64,000 bases of DNA from Duganella levis (GCF_009857605.1 NZ_WWCT01000003.1:124001-188000); one strand, 5' to 3'. Shown: positions 25,524 through 35,671, counted from the first letter of the stretch. The notes: generated by a model from the letters alone, not told the origin. Translations and numbers: made by a program.

Positions 25524-26254
25524 CCACCACCGTATCCGACGAAACCCTGGCGACCCTGAAGACCATTGCCACCTCCACGCTGACCACGCTGCTGTTCAAG
25601 CGCGGCTTCCGCAACGTCTTCATCCAGGGCGCGCGGCCGCTGAAGACCGGCCAGCGGCTGGCCGGCCCGGCTTTCACGCTGCGCTACATCCCGGCGCGTG
25701 AAGACCTCGACGGCATCGACGCCTTCCTCGATCCGCGCCATCCGCAGCGGGTGGCAGTGGAGGAGATCCCGCCCGGCGCCGTGCTGGTGATGGATTGCCG
25801 TGGCGACGTGTCGGTGGCGTCAGCCGGCAGCATTCTGGCCACCCGCATGCAGGTGCGCGGCGTGGCCGGCATCGTCACCGACGGCGGACTGCGCGACGCC
25901 AGCGGCATCGCCAAACTGGAGATTCCGGCCTGGTGCTCCGGCCCATCCGCACCGACCAACCTGATCCGCCATCACGCTTTGGACATCAACGCGCCGATCG
26001 GCTGCGGCGACGTACCGGTCTATCCCGGCGACATCATGGTCGGGGACGACGACGGCGTGGTCTGCATTCCCGTCCACCTGGCCGAGGAAATCGCCCGCGA
26101 CGCGGTGCCGATGGAGCGCTACGAGGACTTCGTGCTGGAACAGGTGCGCGGCGGCGCCAGCATCATCGGCCTGTACCCGCTGACCAAGCCGGAAAATCGC
26201 GCCCTGTTCGACGCCTGGCTAGCGAGCAACCCTTCGCGCGCAGAGCAAGCTTAG
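25520..26254 (+). CDS. RraA-family protein, possible aldolase/decarboxylase
   Basis: 244 residues with the RraA/HMG-aldolase fold: SVASAGSILATRMQVRGVAGIVTDGGLRD carries the phosphate/oxaloacetate-binding Gly and Arg-Asp, and GDIMVGDDDGVVCIP is the C-terminal hallmark. Class II aldolases of this family cleave 4-hydroxy-2-oxo acids and decarboxylate oxaloacetate; here it could act on a keto-acid from uronate breakdown. RNase E inhibition is not implied. Last gene before the genomic island. Confidence 0.75.
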   Translation: MTTTVSDETLATLKTIATSTLTTLLFKRGFRNVFIQGARPLKTGQRLAGPAFTLRYIPAREDLDGIDAFLDPRHPQRVAVEEIPPGAVLVMDCRGDVSVASAGSILATRMQVRGVAGIVTDGGLRDASGIAKLEIPAWCSGPSAPTNLIRHHALDINAPIGCGDVPVYPGDIMVGDDDGVVCIPVHLAEEIARDAVPMERYEDFVLEQVRGGASIIGLYPLTKPENRALFDAWLASNPSRAEQA

Positions 26255-26283
26255 ACGATCCGTTCCCATCGGCGGCACTATTC

Positions 26284-26296
26284 GAGAGGGGGATTC
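26284..26296. repeat. attL-like 13-bp direct repeat
   Basis: GAGAGGGGGATTC, identical to 31135-31147 inside tRNA-Ser. It lies 30 bp after the rraA stop, exactly where the sequence turns AT-rich. Flanking bases differ, so the core is 13 bp. Confidence 0.7.
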
Positions 26297-26504
26297 TTAT
26301 TAAAGAAAGCGTCCCTTATTTCCATTGGTATTCTTCCAGACACGGCATAACGACGCCCCCAATTATGCCCTCTGGTAGATCAACTTTCCTTTTGAAAATA
26401 AAAATATAAATAATTTTCGAATTGCCCAGCCCACTTTCGCATCACGGGCTTTCAAGTTAATTTTATTTTTTTAAAATAACAAATAAGATAACCGTCGGAC
26501 TAAA

Positions 26505-27104
26505 TCATTCCATCAACCTAAACCAGTCACGGACCGTTAGTTGAAGGCGGAGAACTTCGTCTTCAGCTAGAGGACTACAATGTGCTATCGGATTACGGAG
26601 TGCATTAAGGCTGGAGATGATCTTTTCCAATGCTTTTTTGCTAGTGAAAAGGCTTCCAAAAATATCCCAATTCGACACGATAATCACCGAAAGCTCGCCG
26701 AATGTTGTGTAGTCCAACTCATCAAGAGAGCGACGAGTTACACCAGCATCTAGCTCCTTTTGAATTCGTGACTTGACCTCAACTTGGATAACTGTCGGCA
26801 CCCGCGACGAGCTCCACCAATCATCTCGTTTTTCTGTAGCTTCAATTGTTTCAGCTACAAGTGCCCTAATAGTCTTTTCAAGCGCATAGAATATTTCATA
26901 ATGTTTTGACATCGATGAGGCTTCTATCCTAACAGCGGCATCAAACTGTGGATAATAAACAGCATCTACTTCTGGCGCGCTAGGCGTAACCGGAGTATGC
27001 CCGAGTTCAATGTTATGGGCTCGGCCAATTCGACCCAAATCTTCACTTAACAATTGGTTTGTCATTCCAAATGCTTTTATCCGATTAAGAATATGCTTAT
27101 TCAT
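26505..27104 (-). CDS. Swt1-type HEPN domain protein, predicted ribonuclease
   Basis: 199 residues. The C-terminal 130 residues fit the Swt1 HEPN helical bundle: SKHYEIFYALEKTIRALVAETIEA at the start of the domain, DELDYTTFGELSVIIVSNWDIFGSLF in the middle, and the hallmark RNPIAHC (Arg-x4-His) with the LRNPIAH context of active HEPN RNases. The N-terminal 60 residues are distinct (a short helical segment). Start ATG overlaps the DUF5343 stop by 8 bp, so it is the second cistron of a coupled pair. HEPN toxins and effectors are common in conflict systems; a defensive or toxin role is inference. Confidence 0.78.
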   Translation of the reverse strand: MNKHILNRIKAFGMTNQLLSEDLGRIGRAHNIELGHTPVTPSAPEVDAVYYPQFDAAVRIEASSMSKHYEIFYALEKTIRALVAETIEATEKRDDWWSSSRVPTVIQVEVKSRIQKELDAGVTRRSLDELDYTTFGELSVIIVSNWDIFGSLFTSKKALEKIISSLNALRNPIAHCSPLAEDEVLRLQLTVRDWFRLME

Positions 27105-27735
27105 CAGATGACAATAGGTGTTCTTTCAAACTGCGAAAGATTGCATTGAACACAGCCTGATCAGACGTAGCCGGAAGATTAAGATTTATCGTATATGAAA
27201 GATTCAAGCCAACCCGGCCAGAAGATGGTGTGGGAGATATTGCAATCTGACGTGGGAAATCATTATTTTGCTCTATCGCCTGGTTTATTTCTACGTGCTC
27301 AAAGTTGCTCTCAAAATTAGCAAATCCACGCAGATGGACCAGAGTTGAATGAATAAGCGCAACCACTCTATCGTCAGATCCTAGACCAGTCACCTGAACG
27401 ATTAATGACTTCAGATCTTTGTCACTGAGTTTGAAAAAATACTCGTTTGCCTGGAGTAGCTCACGGTATCCAGTTTTTATTGCATCGGCGATTGCTACAC
27501 CGCTCCTTGCCGGATTGCGGAACTGCTTATATAAGTCAGTTGGAGCACCGTCCGAGCCAACCATTCCAATACGTTTGAGATATGGAGGGATAGTTGCACC
27601 GGTTCCTCCCTTTATCTGCAATACAGTTGTAACAAAGTCCTTCGTAACCCGCTCAGGTGTCGCTGCCGAACGGATTTTTTCTAATGCAGTTTTTATCGAG
27701 CCAGGTGACGTTAAATACGGAATTGTTGTAGCCAT
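27097..27735 (-). CDS. DUF5343 domain protein, partner of HEPN gene
   Basis: 212 residues. The N-terminal half matches DUF5343: PYLTSPGSIKTALEKIRSAA, FVTTVLQIKGGTGATIPPYLKRIGMVGSDGAPTDLYKQFRN, then AIADAIKTGYRELL. It is a predicted winged-helix-like, probably nucleic-acid-associated domain. The C-terminal half (about 150-212) is a beta-rich segment (VGLNLSYTINLNLP) ending in SLKEHLLS. Overlap with the HEPN gene suggests a stoichiometric or antidote/sensor partner. GGGTG lies just upstream of the ATG. Function unknown. Confidence 0.78.
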   Translation of the reverse strand: MATTIPYLTSPGSIKTALEKIRSAATPERVTKDFVTTVLQIKGGTGATIPPYLKRIGMVGSDGAPTDLYKQFRNPARSGVAIADAIKTGYRELLQANEYFFKLSDKDLKSLIVQVTGLGSDDRVVALIHSTLVHLRGFANFESNFEHVEINQAIEQNNDFPRQIAISPTPSSGRVGLNLSYTINLNLPATSDQAVFNAIFRSLKEHLLSSDE

Positions 27736-27858
27736 TGATTCACCCTAATATATTTTTAATCCAGATTAGAAGTGTAGCCCTCGGTTATTCCCTCAGCCTA
27801 ATGCCTTGTGCCAAGCCGAGATTGCCTACATCCAAGTGTCCCAATAGGACTTAAAGCG
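27736..27858. other. Spacer between YaaC-like and DUF5343 genes
   Basis: About 120 bp of AT-rich DNA separates the two minus-strand genes. TATATT-like and TTGAC-like hexamers occur but none is in a convincing pair. The spacer is long enough for an independent promoter of the DUF5343-HEPN pair. Confidence 0.3.
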
Positions 27859-28659
27859 TCAATTTTCGTTAGAGACATTCTTAAAAAACTCGAGTATCGA
27901 CGTCTCGCTACTTTGAGCGTAATCAACATCTCTAGTTCGAATGGAGTTCGATGGAAAAGAAACGAGCAAATCACTGAATGTCCCGTGTGGCATATCCCCG
28001 CCAAATTGAGCCTGAATGTTGTTCGGCAAATAATTCATCCCATGCGAGCCAGGGAGATTTTCAAGCTTAAATCGAATTGGATTATTTAATATAATAATCG
28101 CATAAGCATATGCTGTTAGAGAATAAAATAGAGTAAGCGGCTTTACCATTAACGGACCACTTCTGCTACTTAAATAAAGTTCTCGACCTTGTCGCATACA
28201 ATTTTTTAGTCTGCGAGCTTCATCAGAAGTTATTCCTGAATTTTTTTCACTACCTGTTGTCCGTTTGCGAACTTTATAAAGTTCGCGAACCAAATCCGAA
28301 TTATCAATGTTTTCCAAAAGCTCAATCGCTGGCGAAGGAAAATTCAACTCATCTAAAAGTATTAAATCAATATTGCTTTTGATTCCAACCCTTGCATTAA
28401 TTTCGTTATTCAGAAGAAAAAGATTCTTTGCATTTAAAAATTCTTGTGTAATATCAGGCTCAAGTTTTTTCTCTAAATAAAAATTTTTAAGATTTCCGTT
28501 GTATTTTTCCTGGCCTTCTTTTCCTATTTTCTTCCATTCGGCCAATGCTAAATCTCTTTGTTTTTGATAACTCGCGTAATCAAAAGTTGAATCGAACGGT
28601 GGCTTATTTTGGGCAGCCACGCGCTCATAGCTATCCTTTAAAATTTCATCAATTTCCAC
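27859..28659 (-). CDS. YaaC-like protein in island
   Basis: 266 residues from a GTG at 28659 preceded by AAGGAAG. The central part (SSRSGPLMVKPLTLFYSLTAYAYAIIIL, then LPGSHGMNY) resembles the YaaC family, where a conserved helical core is followed by a His-Gly motif. N-terminal 80 residues are charged and helical. No catalytic motif recognised. It reads in the same direction as the DUF5343-HEPN pair, so the three may form one functional module; YaaC-like genes elsewhere occur in defence-type islands, but its role here is open. Confidence 0.6.
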   Translation of the reverse strand: MEIDEILKDSYERVAAQNKPPFDSTFDYASYQKQRDLALAEWKKIGKEGQEKYNGNLKNFYLEKKLEPDITQEFLNAKNLFLLNNEINARVGIKSNIDLILLDELNFPSPAIELLENIDNSDLVRELYKVRKRTTGSEKNSGITSDEARRLKNCMRQGRELYLSSRSGPLMVKPLTLFYSLTAYAYAIIILNNPIRFKLENLPGSHGMNYLPNNIQAQFGGDMPHGTFSDLLVSFPSNSIRTRDVDYAQSSETSILEFFKNVSNEN

Positions 28660-29404
28660 GGAACTTCCTTTTCATTTTTTACTTTTAATTTGAATTTATT
28701 TATAGTTCACTCATAATTTTTTCGCTATTTTTTTTATGTTAGCTCCCTCTCTCGGCTCGGCTCATGTCGGTAATCTTCAGAGATGGAAGCTCCGAAAACA
28801 CACACATGCCAGCAAAGCCAACGTCTGAATCTGGCCATCAACTCCCCTAATCACGATTTATTTTTCGCTAGCTCGGAGCGCCTCATAACGGTGCTTCTGG
28901 CCAATAAAGACCAGCAGCGCTAAACAATCAAAACTAAATGGCAATGTACTTCGTATCGCCGTCGTGATGGGCCAACGTCCAGAATCCCAAGCCGACAACG
29001 GCCATGTGCAAGTGCAATGTGCATTGCATTTTATGAAAGAAACTCACTTTTATTTACTCAACCTTCTCGACGAATTTTGTTGGCGCGCGACTGGACAGGC
29101 CGCTTCTAGGCGAATTTTGCCTGTTCCCGTGTGGTAAGCCCTTTAACCGATCGGACACCATTGCGTCTCGCCATCAATGTAACGACGGCAGCTGGTTGGC
29201 GTCCTCCAGACGAGCGCAGACCTGCCGTAAAGCATATCAGTTTGCCAAACAGAAAAATGCGTAAATAGTCACTTTTGGGGGACCTTCAGTTGAGGTATCC
29301 ACTGTCTGCCGAATCGACATCAATAAGCTCTCTTTTCCGGCTGCGGGAGCAGCGGCGCCCCCCGGGGCAGGTACCGTTGAGCGCCGAAGGTGCGAATGAG
29401 GGAA

Positions 29405-29439
29405 GTGAAGTTAGCTAACCGCAGGTTAGCTAACTTCAC
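29405..29439. repeat. Perfect inverted repeat, 16-bp arms, 3-bp loop
   Basis: Arms GTGAAGTTAGCTAACC and its exact complement around GCA. Each arm also contains the smaller palindrome GTTAGCTAAC, so it is a direct repeat of that 10-mer too. No T run follows on either strand, which argues against a simple terminator. It may be a protein-binding site or a structured DNA signal of the island. Confidence 0.75.
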
Positions 29440-29469
29440 ATATCCTGCCCGCCGTTTCTACGCTATTTT

Positions 29470-29562
29470 TCCGCCTCTGAATGCAACTGAAGTGAGATTT
29501 TCTGCGCTTCCAAACGCCACTAAGTGCGATTTCGGCGCTTCCGAACGCCACTGAACGCCACT
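29470..29562. repeat. Three degenerate ~32-bp direct repeats
   Basis: Two clear units share GCGCTTCC(A/G)AACGCCACT (29503 and 29535, spaced 32 bp). A weaker upstream copy (from about 29470: CCTCTGAATGCAACTGAAGTG) aligns with them, and a partial ACGCCACT follows. Their position beside the integrase gene suggests recombinase arm sites or another binding array. Confidence 0.5.
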
Positions 29563-29665
29563 CCGCGAAGCCAAGCACAACAGGACGGCATAGCAATGCA
29601 AATACCTTCTATTGTCTGCAAAGGCTAAGCACAGCCAACAATAGTGCGAGCCTTGGAAAGTACCC

Positions 29666-30907
29666 CTATTTCTGCTGCCCATCGGCCGCGACCGAATCGA
29701 TGTAGTCGGCCCAGTCCTGCATCATCCTGTGGCGCTCAGCAAGAAACTGCGCACGGTCGTATGCGCTAGCGACTTTGTCCTTCGGGGCATGGGCTAATTG
29801 CCGGTCAACGACCTCGTGCCGATAGCCAAGCCGTTCCTTGATCGTGCTCATGGCAAGTGCACGGAAGCCATGCCCCGTCATACGGCCTTTGTACCCCATG
29901 CGAGCCAACGCGACCAGGATCGTGTTATTGCTAATCGGCTTGCGCGGATCGCGCTGGTTCGGAAACAGATACTTGCCCCCACCTGTAATGGCGTGCAGTT
30001 CACGCAGCAGCTCACAGGCTTGGCGTGACAAACACACATGATGGTCGGTCATGTCCGGGTTGACGGTCAGCTTGCCCCGCTTCATGCGTTGCCATGGAAT
30101 GATCCATTCGCATTTTTCTAAGTTGACCTCGCTCCATGGCGTTTCAATGAGTTCGCTGGTTCTGACAAAAACAAGCAGCATCAGGCGCAGCGCAATGCGC
30201 GTCGGCTTGAACATTCGGGCCTCATTCCGCTCTAGCACCTTTAGAAACATTGGGAGTTCATCGGCATCAATTGCCGCGAAATGAGAAGCGCGCCGAGTCT
30301 TCAGCACGTCTTTCATGTCCACAACCAGATTGCGGTCGGCCAGGCCGCACTGGATCGCATAGCTGAAAATTTGTGAACACACCGCTTTCATGCGGTGCGC
30401 AATTTCACTGGCACCGCGCGCCTCAATTTTGCGCAGCGTTGCGATGATGTCGCGGTGCTTGAGCTCACCGATCGGCCTGTCGCCGATCTGGTCGAATATG
30501 TCGGCCTCCAGACGCAAGAGCATGTTCTTGGCTGTACGCTCACTCCATGTCGGGATCTTGTTGGTGTACCACTCGCGGGCTATCCTCTCGAAGGTGTTAG
30601 CAGCCTTGTCCGCTGCAAGGCGTTTTAAGTCGTCGCGGTACTCGGCTGGGTCAACACCCCTAGCCATCAGGCGTCGGGCTTCCAAACGCTTTTCTCGGGC
30701 CTCTAGCAGCGAAATTTCTGGGTAGTGTCCGAACGTCAGCGTATTTTCCTTGCGGTTCTTCTGGCGAAACTTGAGCCGCCAGATGCGAGAACCGGTTGTT
30801 GCGACATCAAGGAACAGACCGCCACCATCGAAGAGCTTGTAGTTCTTCTCACGCGGCTTGGCGTTTCTGACCTGAGTCTCGGTCAGCGGTGCAATGATTT
30901 TTCCCAT
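29666..30907 (-). CDS. P4-type tyrosine-recombinase integrase
   Basis: Integrates and excises the island at tRNA-Ser. 413 residues: N-terminal DUF4102 (PLTETQVRNAKPREKNYKLFDGGGLFL; LGHYPEISL-type segment), a core-binding domain (about 105-190) and a C-terminal catalytic domain with the Arg in VRTSELIETPW, the His-x-x-Arg in GHGFRALA, a following His in LAHAPKD, and the Tyr in AYDRA. Full length for the family and no frame damage, so it is probably functional. GGGAGA precedes the ATG. It is transcribed away from the tRNA, as usual for these elements. Confidence 0.92.
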   Translation of the reverse strand: MGKIIAPLTETQVRNAKPREKNYKLFDGGGLFLDVATTGSRIWRLKFRQKNRKENTLTFGHYPEISLLEAREKRLEARRLMARGVDPAEYRDDLKRLAADKAANTFERIAREWYTNKIPTWSERTAKNMLLRLEADIFDQIGDRPIGELKHRDIIATLRKIEARGASEIAHRMKAVCSQIFSYAIQCGLADRNLVVDMKDVLKTRRASHFAAIDADELPMFLKVLERNEARMFKPTRIALRLMLLVFVRTSELIETPWSEVNLEKCEWIIPWQRMKRGKLTVNPDMTDHHVCLSRQACELLRELHAITGGGKYLFPNQRDPRKPISNNTILVALARMGYKGRMTGHGFRALAMSTIKERLGYRHEVVDRQLAHAPKDKVASAYDRAQFLAERHRMMQDWADYIDSVAADGQQK

Positions 30908-31047
30908 GACAGTCTCCCTCGGCCTGATGCCGAAAACTACTTTAGACCGCGTCTGAGGGTATGGGTTGACTGTGAGAGCAAGAGCTGATCCGTATCAAGC
31001 CCCCAAAAAGGCTGGATGCAGCTGGACAGTGGAGGACGCCAGAAAAC

Positions 31048-31085
31048 AAAAAAGCCGCTGTAGCAGGGGCTAAAGCGGCTTTTTC
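31048..31085 (-). terminator. Bidirectional terminator between tRNA-Ser and integrase
   Basis: Stem AAAAAGCCGCT / AGCGGCTTTTT around a 15-base loop, with T runs on both strands (longer on the minus strand). Located 43 bp after the tRNA 3' end, so it probably ends the tRNA transcript. Confidence 0.7.
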
Positions 31086-31127
31086 TGGATGATTTCGGAC
31101 TTGCTCGGATCACCCAATTTGAATCCT

Positions 31128-31217
31128 TGGCGGAGAGAGGGGGATTCGAACCCCCGATAGGTTTGACCCTATACACGCTTTCCAGGCGTGCGACTTCAAC
31201 CACTCATCCACCTCTCC
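31128..31217 (-). tRNA. tRNA-Ser(GGA), CCA encoded
   Basis: Ninety bases including CCA. Acceptor GGAGAGG pairs with TCTCTCC (one G-T pair). The anticodon loop reads CTGGAAA, flanked by ACGC/GCGT arms; a long variable arm (class II) and the T loop GGTTCGAATCC follow. The anticodon GGA decodes UCC/UCU. The 13-bp island repeat lies in its 3' part and the gene remains intact after insertion. Confidence 0.95.
31135..31147. repeat. attR-like 13-bp repeat inside tRNA-Ser
   Basis: GAGAGGGGGATTC, part of the T arm and acceptor 3' strand of the tRNA; partner of 26284-26296. This is the usual integration site class of P4-like integrases. Confidence 0.75.
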
Positions 31218-31301
31218 TGCATTTCCCAAACCACGGGAAGCGCCGAATTATAGCAAAGATTCCAGCGAGTACCAACATTATTTGCCGGTACGTCATCACG
31301 T

Positions 31302-31334
31302 CAGCATGGATTCCCGCCTACGCGGGAATGACGC
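31302..31334. repeat. REP-like hairpin
   Basis: ATGGATTCCCGC-CTAC-GCGGGAATGACG: 7-bp stem TTCCCGC/GCGGGAA flanked by the ATGGA and TGACG ends seen in dispersed REP elements of betaproteobacteria. It lies 2 bp from the acs stop and may also serve as a transcript end. Confidence 0.55.
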
Positions 31335-31336
31335 TG

Positions 31337-33325
<1,989 letters not shown>

Positions 33326-33534
33326 GGTGTCTCCAAATGTTGTAATCGTTTGCTTAGCAACATAAACGGTATCGCTTACTGCGCCCTTACAGCCTTGATC
33401 ATCCCCGGCGGAGGATGGCATGCCGGACAATTTTACCAATAATTCAATGCAGCGATCGGATGCGGTCGCTCGGCAGCGCGTGTAAAATGTCGGCAGTCTT
33501 CATAGTCTGCCTCATTTCCAGGAGTTTTGCCGTA

Positions 33535-34125
33535 ATGACCGAGCCTAAACAAAAGCTGCGTCCCCTGCCCGCTTTTATTTTCATGACCCGCTGGCTGCAA
33601 CTGCCGCTGTACCTGGGTCTGATCCTGGCGCAATGCGTCTACGTATTCCATTTCTGGGTCGAGCTGAAAGACTTGATCGGCGCCGCGCTCGGCAGCGATG
33701 CCGCACTCCAGCACATTCTGCAAGCGGTCGCCGTGCCCAACGCGCCGATGCCGACCAAATTGAATGAAACCACCATCATGCTGGTGGTGCTGGGCCTGAT
33801 CGACGTAGTGATGATTTCGAACCTGCTGGTGATGGTGATCATCGGCGGCTACGAGACCTTTATCTCGCGCATGAATCTGGACAGCCATCCAGACCAGCCG
33901 GAGTGGCTGTCGCACGTCAACGCCTCCGTGCTGAAGACCAAGCTGGCGATGGCGATCATCGGCATTTCGTCGATCCATCTGCTCAAGACCTTTATCAACG
34001 CCAGCATCTACGATGAGAAGACGCTGCTGGCGCAAACCGGTATTCACGTTGTATTCCTGCTGTCGGCGCTGGCTATTTCTTACACCGACCGCATCACCAC
34101 CGTGACGCACAACGAATCCCATTAA
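33535..34125 (+). CDS. YqhA/UPF0114 family membrane protein
   Basis: 196 residues with four hydrophobic segments (FMTRWLQLPLYLGLILAQ near the start, IMLVVLGLIDVVMISNLLVMVIIGGY, KLAMAIIGISSIHLLKTFI, VVFLLSALAISYTDRI). This matches the TIGR00645/UPF0114 family of unknown function. Start ATG at 33535 with CAGGAG ten bases upstream. Divergent from acs and 16 bp before fumarase, possibly the same transcript. Confidence 0.85.
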   Translation: MTEPKQKLRPLPAFIFMTRWLQLPLYLGLILAQCVYVFHFWVELKDLIGAALGSDAALQHILQAVAVPNAPMPTKLNETTIMLVVLGLIDVVMISNLLVMVIIGGYETFISRMNLDSHPDQPEWLSHVNASVLKTKLAMAIIGISSIHLLKTFINASIYDEKTLLAQTGIHVVFLLSALAISYTDRITTVTHNESH

Positions 34126-34141
34126 CCCCCGCGAGAACATC

Positions 34142-35671
34142 ATGACCATCATAAAGCAAGAAGACCTGATCGAATCCGTTGCCGCCGCGCTGCAGTACAT
34201 CAGCTACTACCATCCAGCCGATTACATCGAGCACCTGGCCCGCGCCTACGAGCACGAGCAAAGCCCGGCCGCCAAAGACGCCATCGCGCAGATCCTGACC
34301 AACTCGCGCATGTGCGCCGAGGGCAAGCGTCCGATCTGCCAGGACACCGGCATCGTCAACGTCTTCCTGAAGATCGGCATGGGTGTGCGCTTTGAAGGCT
34401 TCACCGGCACCGTCACCGACGCGGTCAACGAAGGCGTGCGCCGCGCCTACAACTTCGACGACAACAAGCTGCGCGCCTCGATCGTGGCCGACCCGCACTT
34501 CGACCGCAAGAACACCAAGGACAACACGCCGGCCGTGGTCCACATGGAACTGGTCGAAGGCAATACCGTCGACGTCAAGGTCGCAGCCAAAGGCGGCGGC
34601 TCGGAAAACAAATCCAAGATGATCATGATGAATCCTTCCGATTCGCTGATCGACTGGGTACTGAAAACCGTGCCGACCATGGGCGCCGGCTGGTGCCCGC
34701 CAGGCATGCTGGGTATCGGCATCGGCGGCACCGCCGAGAAGGCCATGCTGATGGCCAAGGAAGTGCTGATGGAAGACATCGACATGTTCGAGCTGAAACA
34801 GCGCGGCCCGCAGAACAAGCTGGAAGAACTGCGTATCGAACTGTGCGACAAGATCAATGCGCTGGGCATCGGCGCGCAAGGCCTGGGCGGCCTGACCACC
34901 GTGCTGGATGTGAAGATCATGATGCACCCGACCCACGCGGCGTCCAAGCCAGTGGCGATGATCCCGAACTGCGCCGCCACCCGCCACGGCCACTTCGTGC
35001 TGGACGGCTCGGGCCCTGCCTACATGACGCCGCCACCGCTGTCGACCTGGCCTGACGTGTCGTGGGCGCCGGATACCGAGAAATCGAAACGCGTCGACCT
35101 GAACACGCTGACCAAGGAAGAAGTCGCTTCGTGGACGCCGGGCCAGACCCTGCTGCTGAACGGCAAAATGCTGACCGGCCGCGATGCCGCGCACAAGCGC
35201 ATCCAGGACATGCTGGCCAAGGGCGAAGAACTGCCGGTGGACTTCAAGAACCGCGTGATCTATTACGTCGGCCCGGTCGATCCGGTGCGTGATGAAGTGG
35301 TCGGCCCAGCCGGCCCAACCACCGCCACCCGCATGGACAAGTTCACCGACATGATGCTGGAACAAACCGGCCTGATCGCGATGATCGGCAAGGCCGAGCG
35401 CGGCCCTGCTGCGATCGAGTCGATCAAGAAGCACAAGTCGGCGTACCTGATGGCGGTGGGCGGTTCGGCTTACCTGGTGTCGAAAGCCATCAAGCAATCG
35501 AAAGTGCTGGGCTTTGCCGACATGGGCATGGAAGCGATCTACGAGTTTGACGTGGTCGACATGCCGGTTACCGTGGCCGTCGATTCGCAAGGCACGTCGG
35601 TGCACAACACCGGCCCGGCGGAATGGAAGACCCGCATCGAGCAGCTCAACGTGCCTGTTGTGACTGCCTGA
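34142..35671 (+). CDS. fumA: Class I (iron-sulfur) fumarate hydratase
   Basis: Interconverts fumarate and malate in the TCA cycle using a 4Fe-4S cluster. 509 residues, the full two-part class I length. The N-terminal domain has RPICQDTGIVNVF (cluster Cys), GAGWCPPGMLGIGIGG, and PNCAATRHGHF; the C-terminal domain has YYVGPVDPVRDEVVGPAGPTTATRMDKF and SAYLMAVGGSAYL. The stop overlaps the murI start by one base (TGATG). Confidence 0.95.
   Translation: MTIIKQEDLIESVAAALQYISYYHPADYIEHLARAYEHEQSPAAKDAIAQILTNSRMCAEGKRPICQDTGIVNVFLKIGMGVRFEGFTGTVTDAVNEGVRRAYNFDDNKLRASIVADPHFDRKNTKDNTPAVVHMELVEGNTVDVKVAAKGGGSENKSKMIMMNPSDSLIDWVLKTVPTMGAGWCPPGMLGIGIGGTAEKAMLMAKEVLMEDIDMFELKQRGPQNKLEELRIELCDKINALGIGAQGLGGLTTVLDVKIMMHPTHAASKPVAMIPNCAATRHGHFVLDGSGPAYMTPPPLSTWPDVSWAPDTEKSKRVDLNTLTKEEVASWTPGQTLLLNGKMLTGRDAAHKRIQDMLAKGEELPVDFKNRVIYYVGPVDPVRDEVVGPAGPTTATRMDKFTDMMLEQTGLIAMIGKAERGPAAIESIKKHKSAYLMAVGGSAYLVSKAIKQSKVLGFADMGMEAIYEFDVVDMPVTVAVDSQGTSVHNTGPAEWKTRIEQLNVPVVTA

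Larger units (their letters stand above)
28660..29665. other. Noncoding zone of the island
   Basis: About 1 kb with no convincing gene. Short frames exist (e.g. 46 codons at 28783, 74 codons at 29458 minus) but have no ribosome sites or recognisable composition. The first 150 bp are very AT-rich and serve as promoter region of the YaaC-like gene. The rest holds the perfect inverted repeat at 29405 and the degenerate direct repeats at 29470, both close to the integrase 3' end. Confidence 0.5.
26284..31147. mobile_element. Integrative genomic island in tRNA-Ser with HEPN/DUF5343/YaaC cargo
   Basis: A 4.9-kb element bounded by identical 13-bp repeats (GAGAGGGGGATTC at 26284-26296 and 31135-31147, the latter in the 3' part of tRNA-Ser). 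It carries a P4-type integrase next to the tRNA and reading away from it. Base composition drops sharply at 26290 (Lys/Asn/Ile-rich proteins and AT-rich spacers) against GC-rich flanks on both sides. Cargo: a DUF5343-HEPN pair, a YaaC-like gene and a noncoding zone with inverted and direct repeats. No replication or conjugation genes, so movement would rely on the integrase alone. Confidence 0.8.

Noticed and set aside
28783..28923. 46-codon plus-strand frame before the YaaC-like gene
   Set aside because: Starts well after the promoter region with no Shine-Dalgarno site and no hydrophobic or domain pattern.
29458..29682. 74-codon minus-strand frame in the island noncoding zone
   Set aside because: Covers the degenerate direct repeats, lacks a ribosome site and has no recognisable composition.
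31311..31328. Hairpin beside acs considered as a plain terminator
   Set aside because: No T run on either strand and the flanks match a dispersed REP-type element, so it is listed as a repeat.
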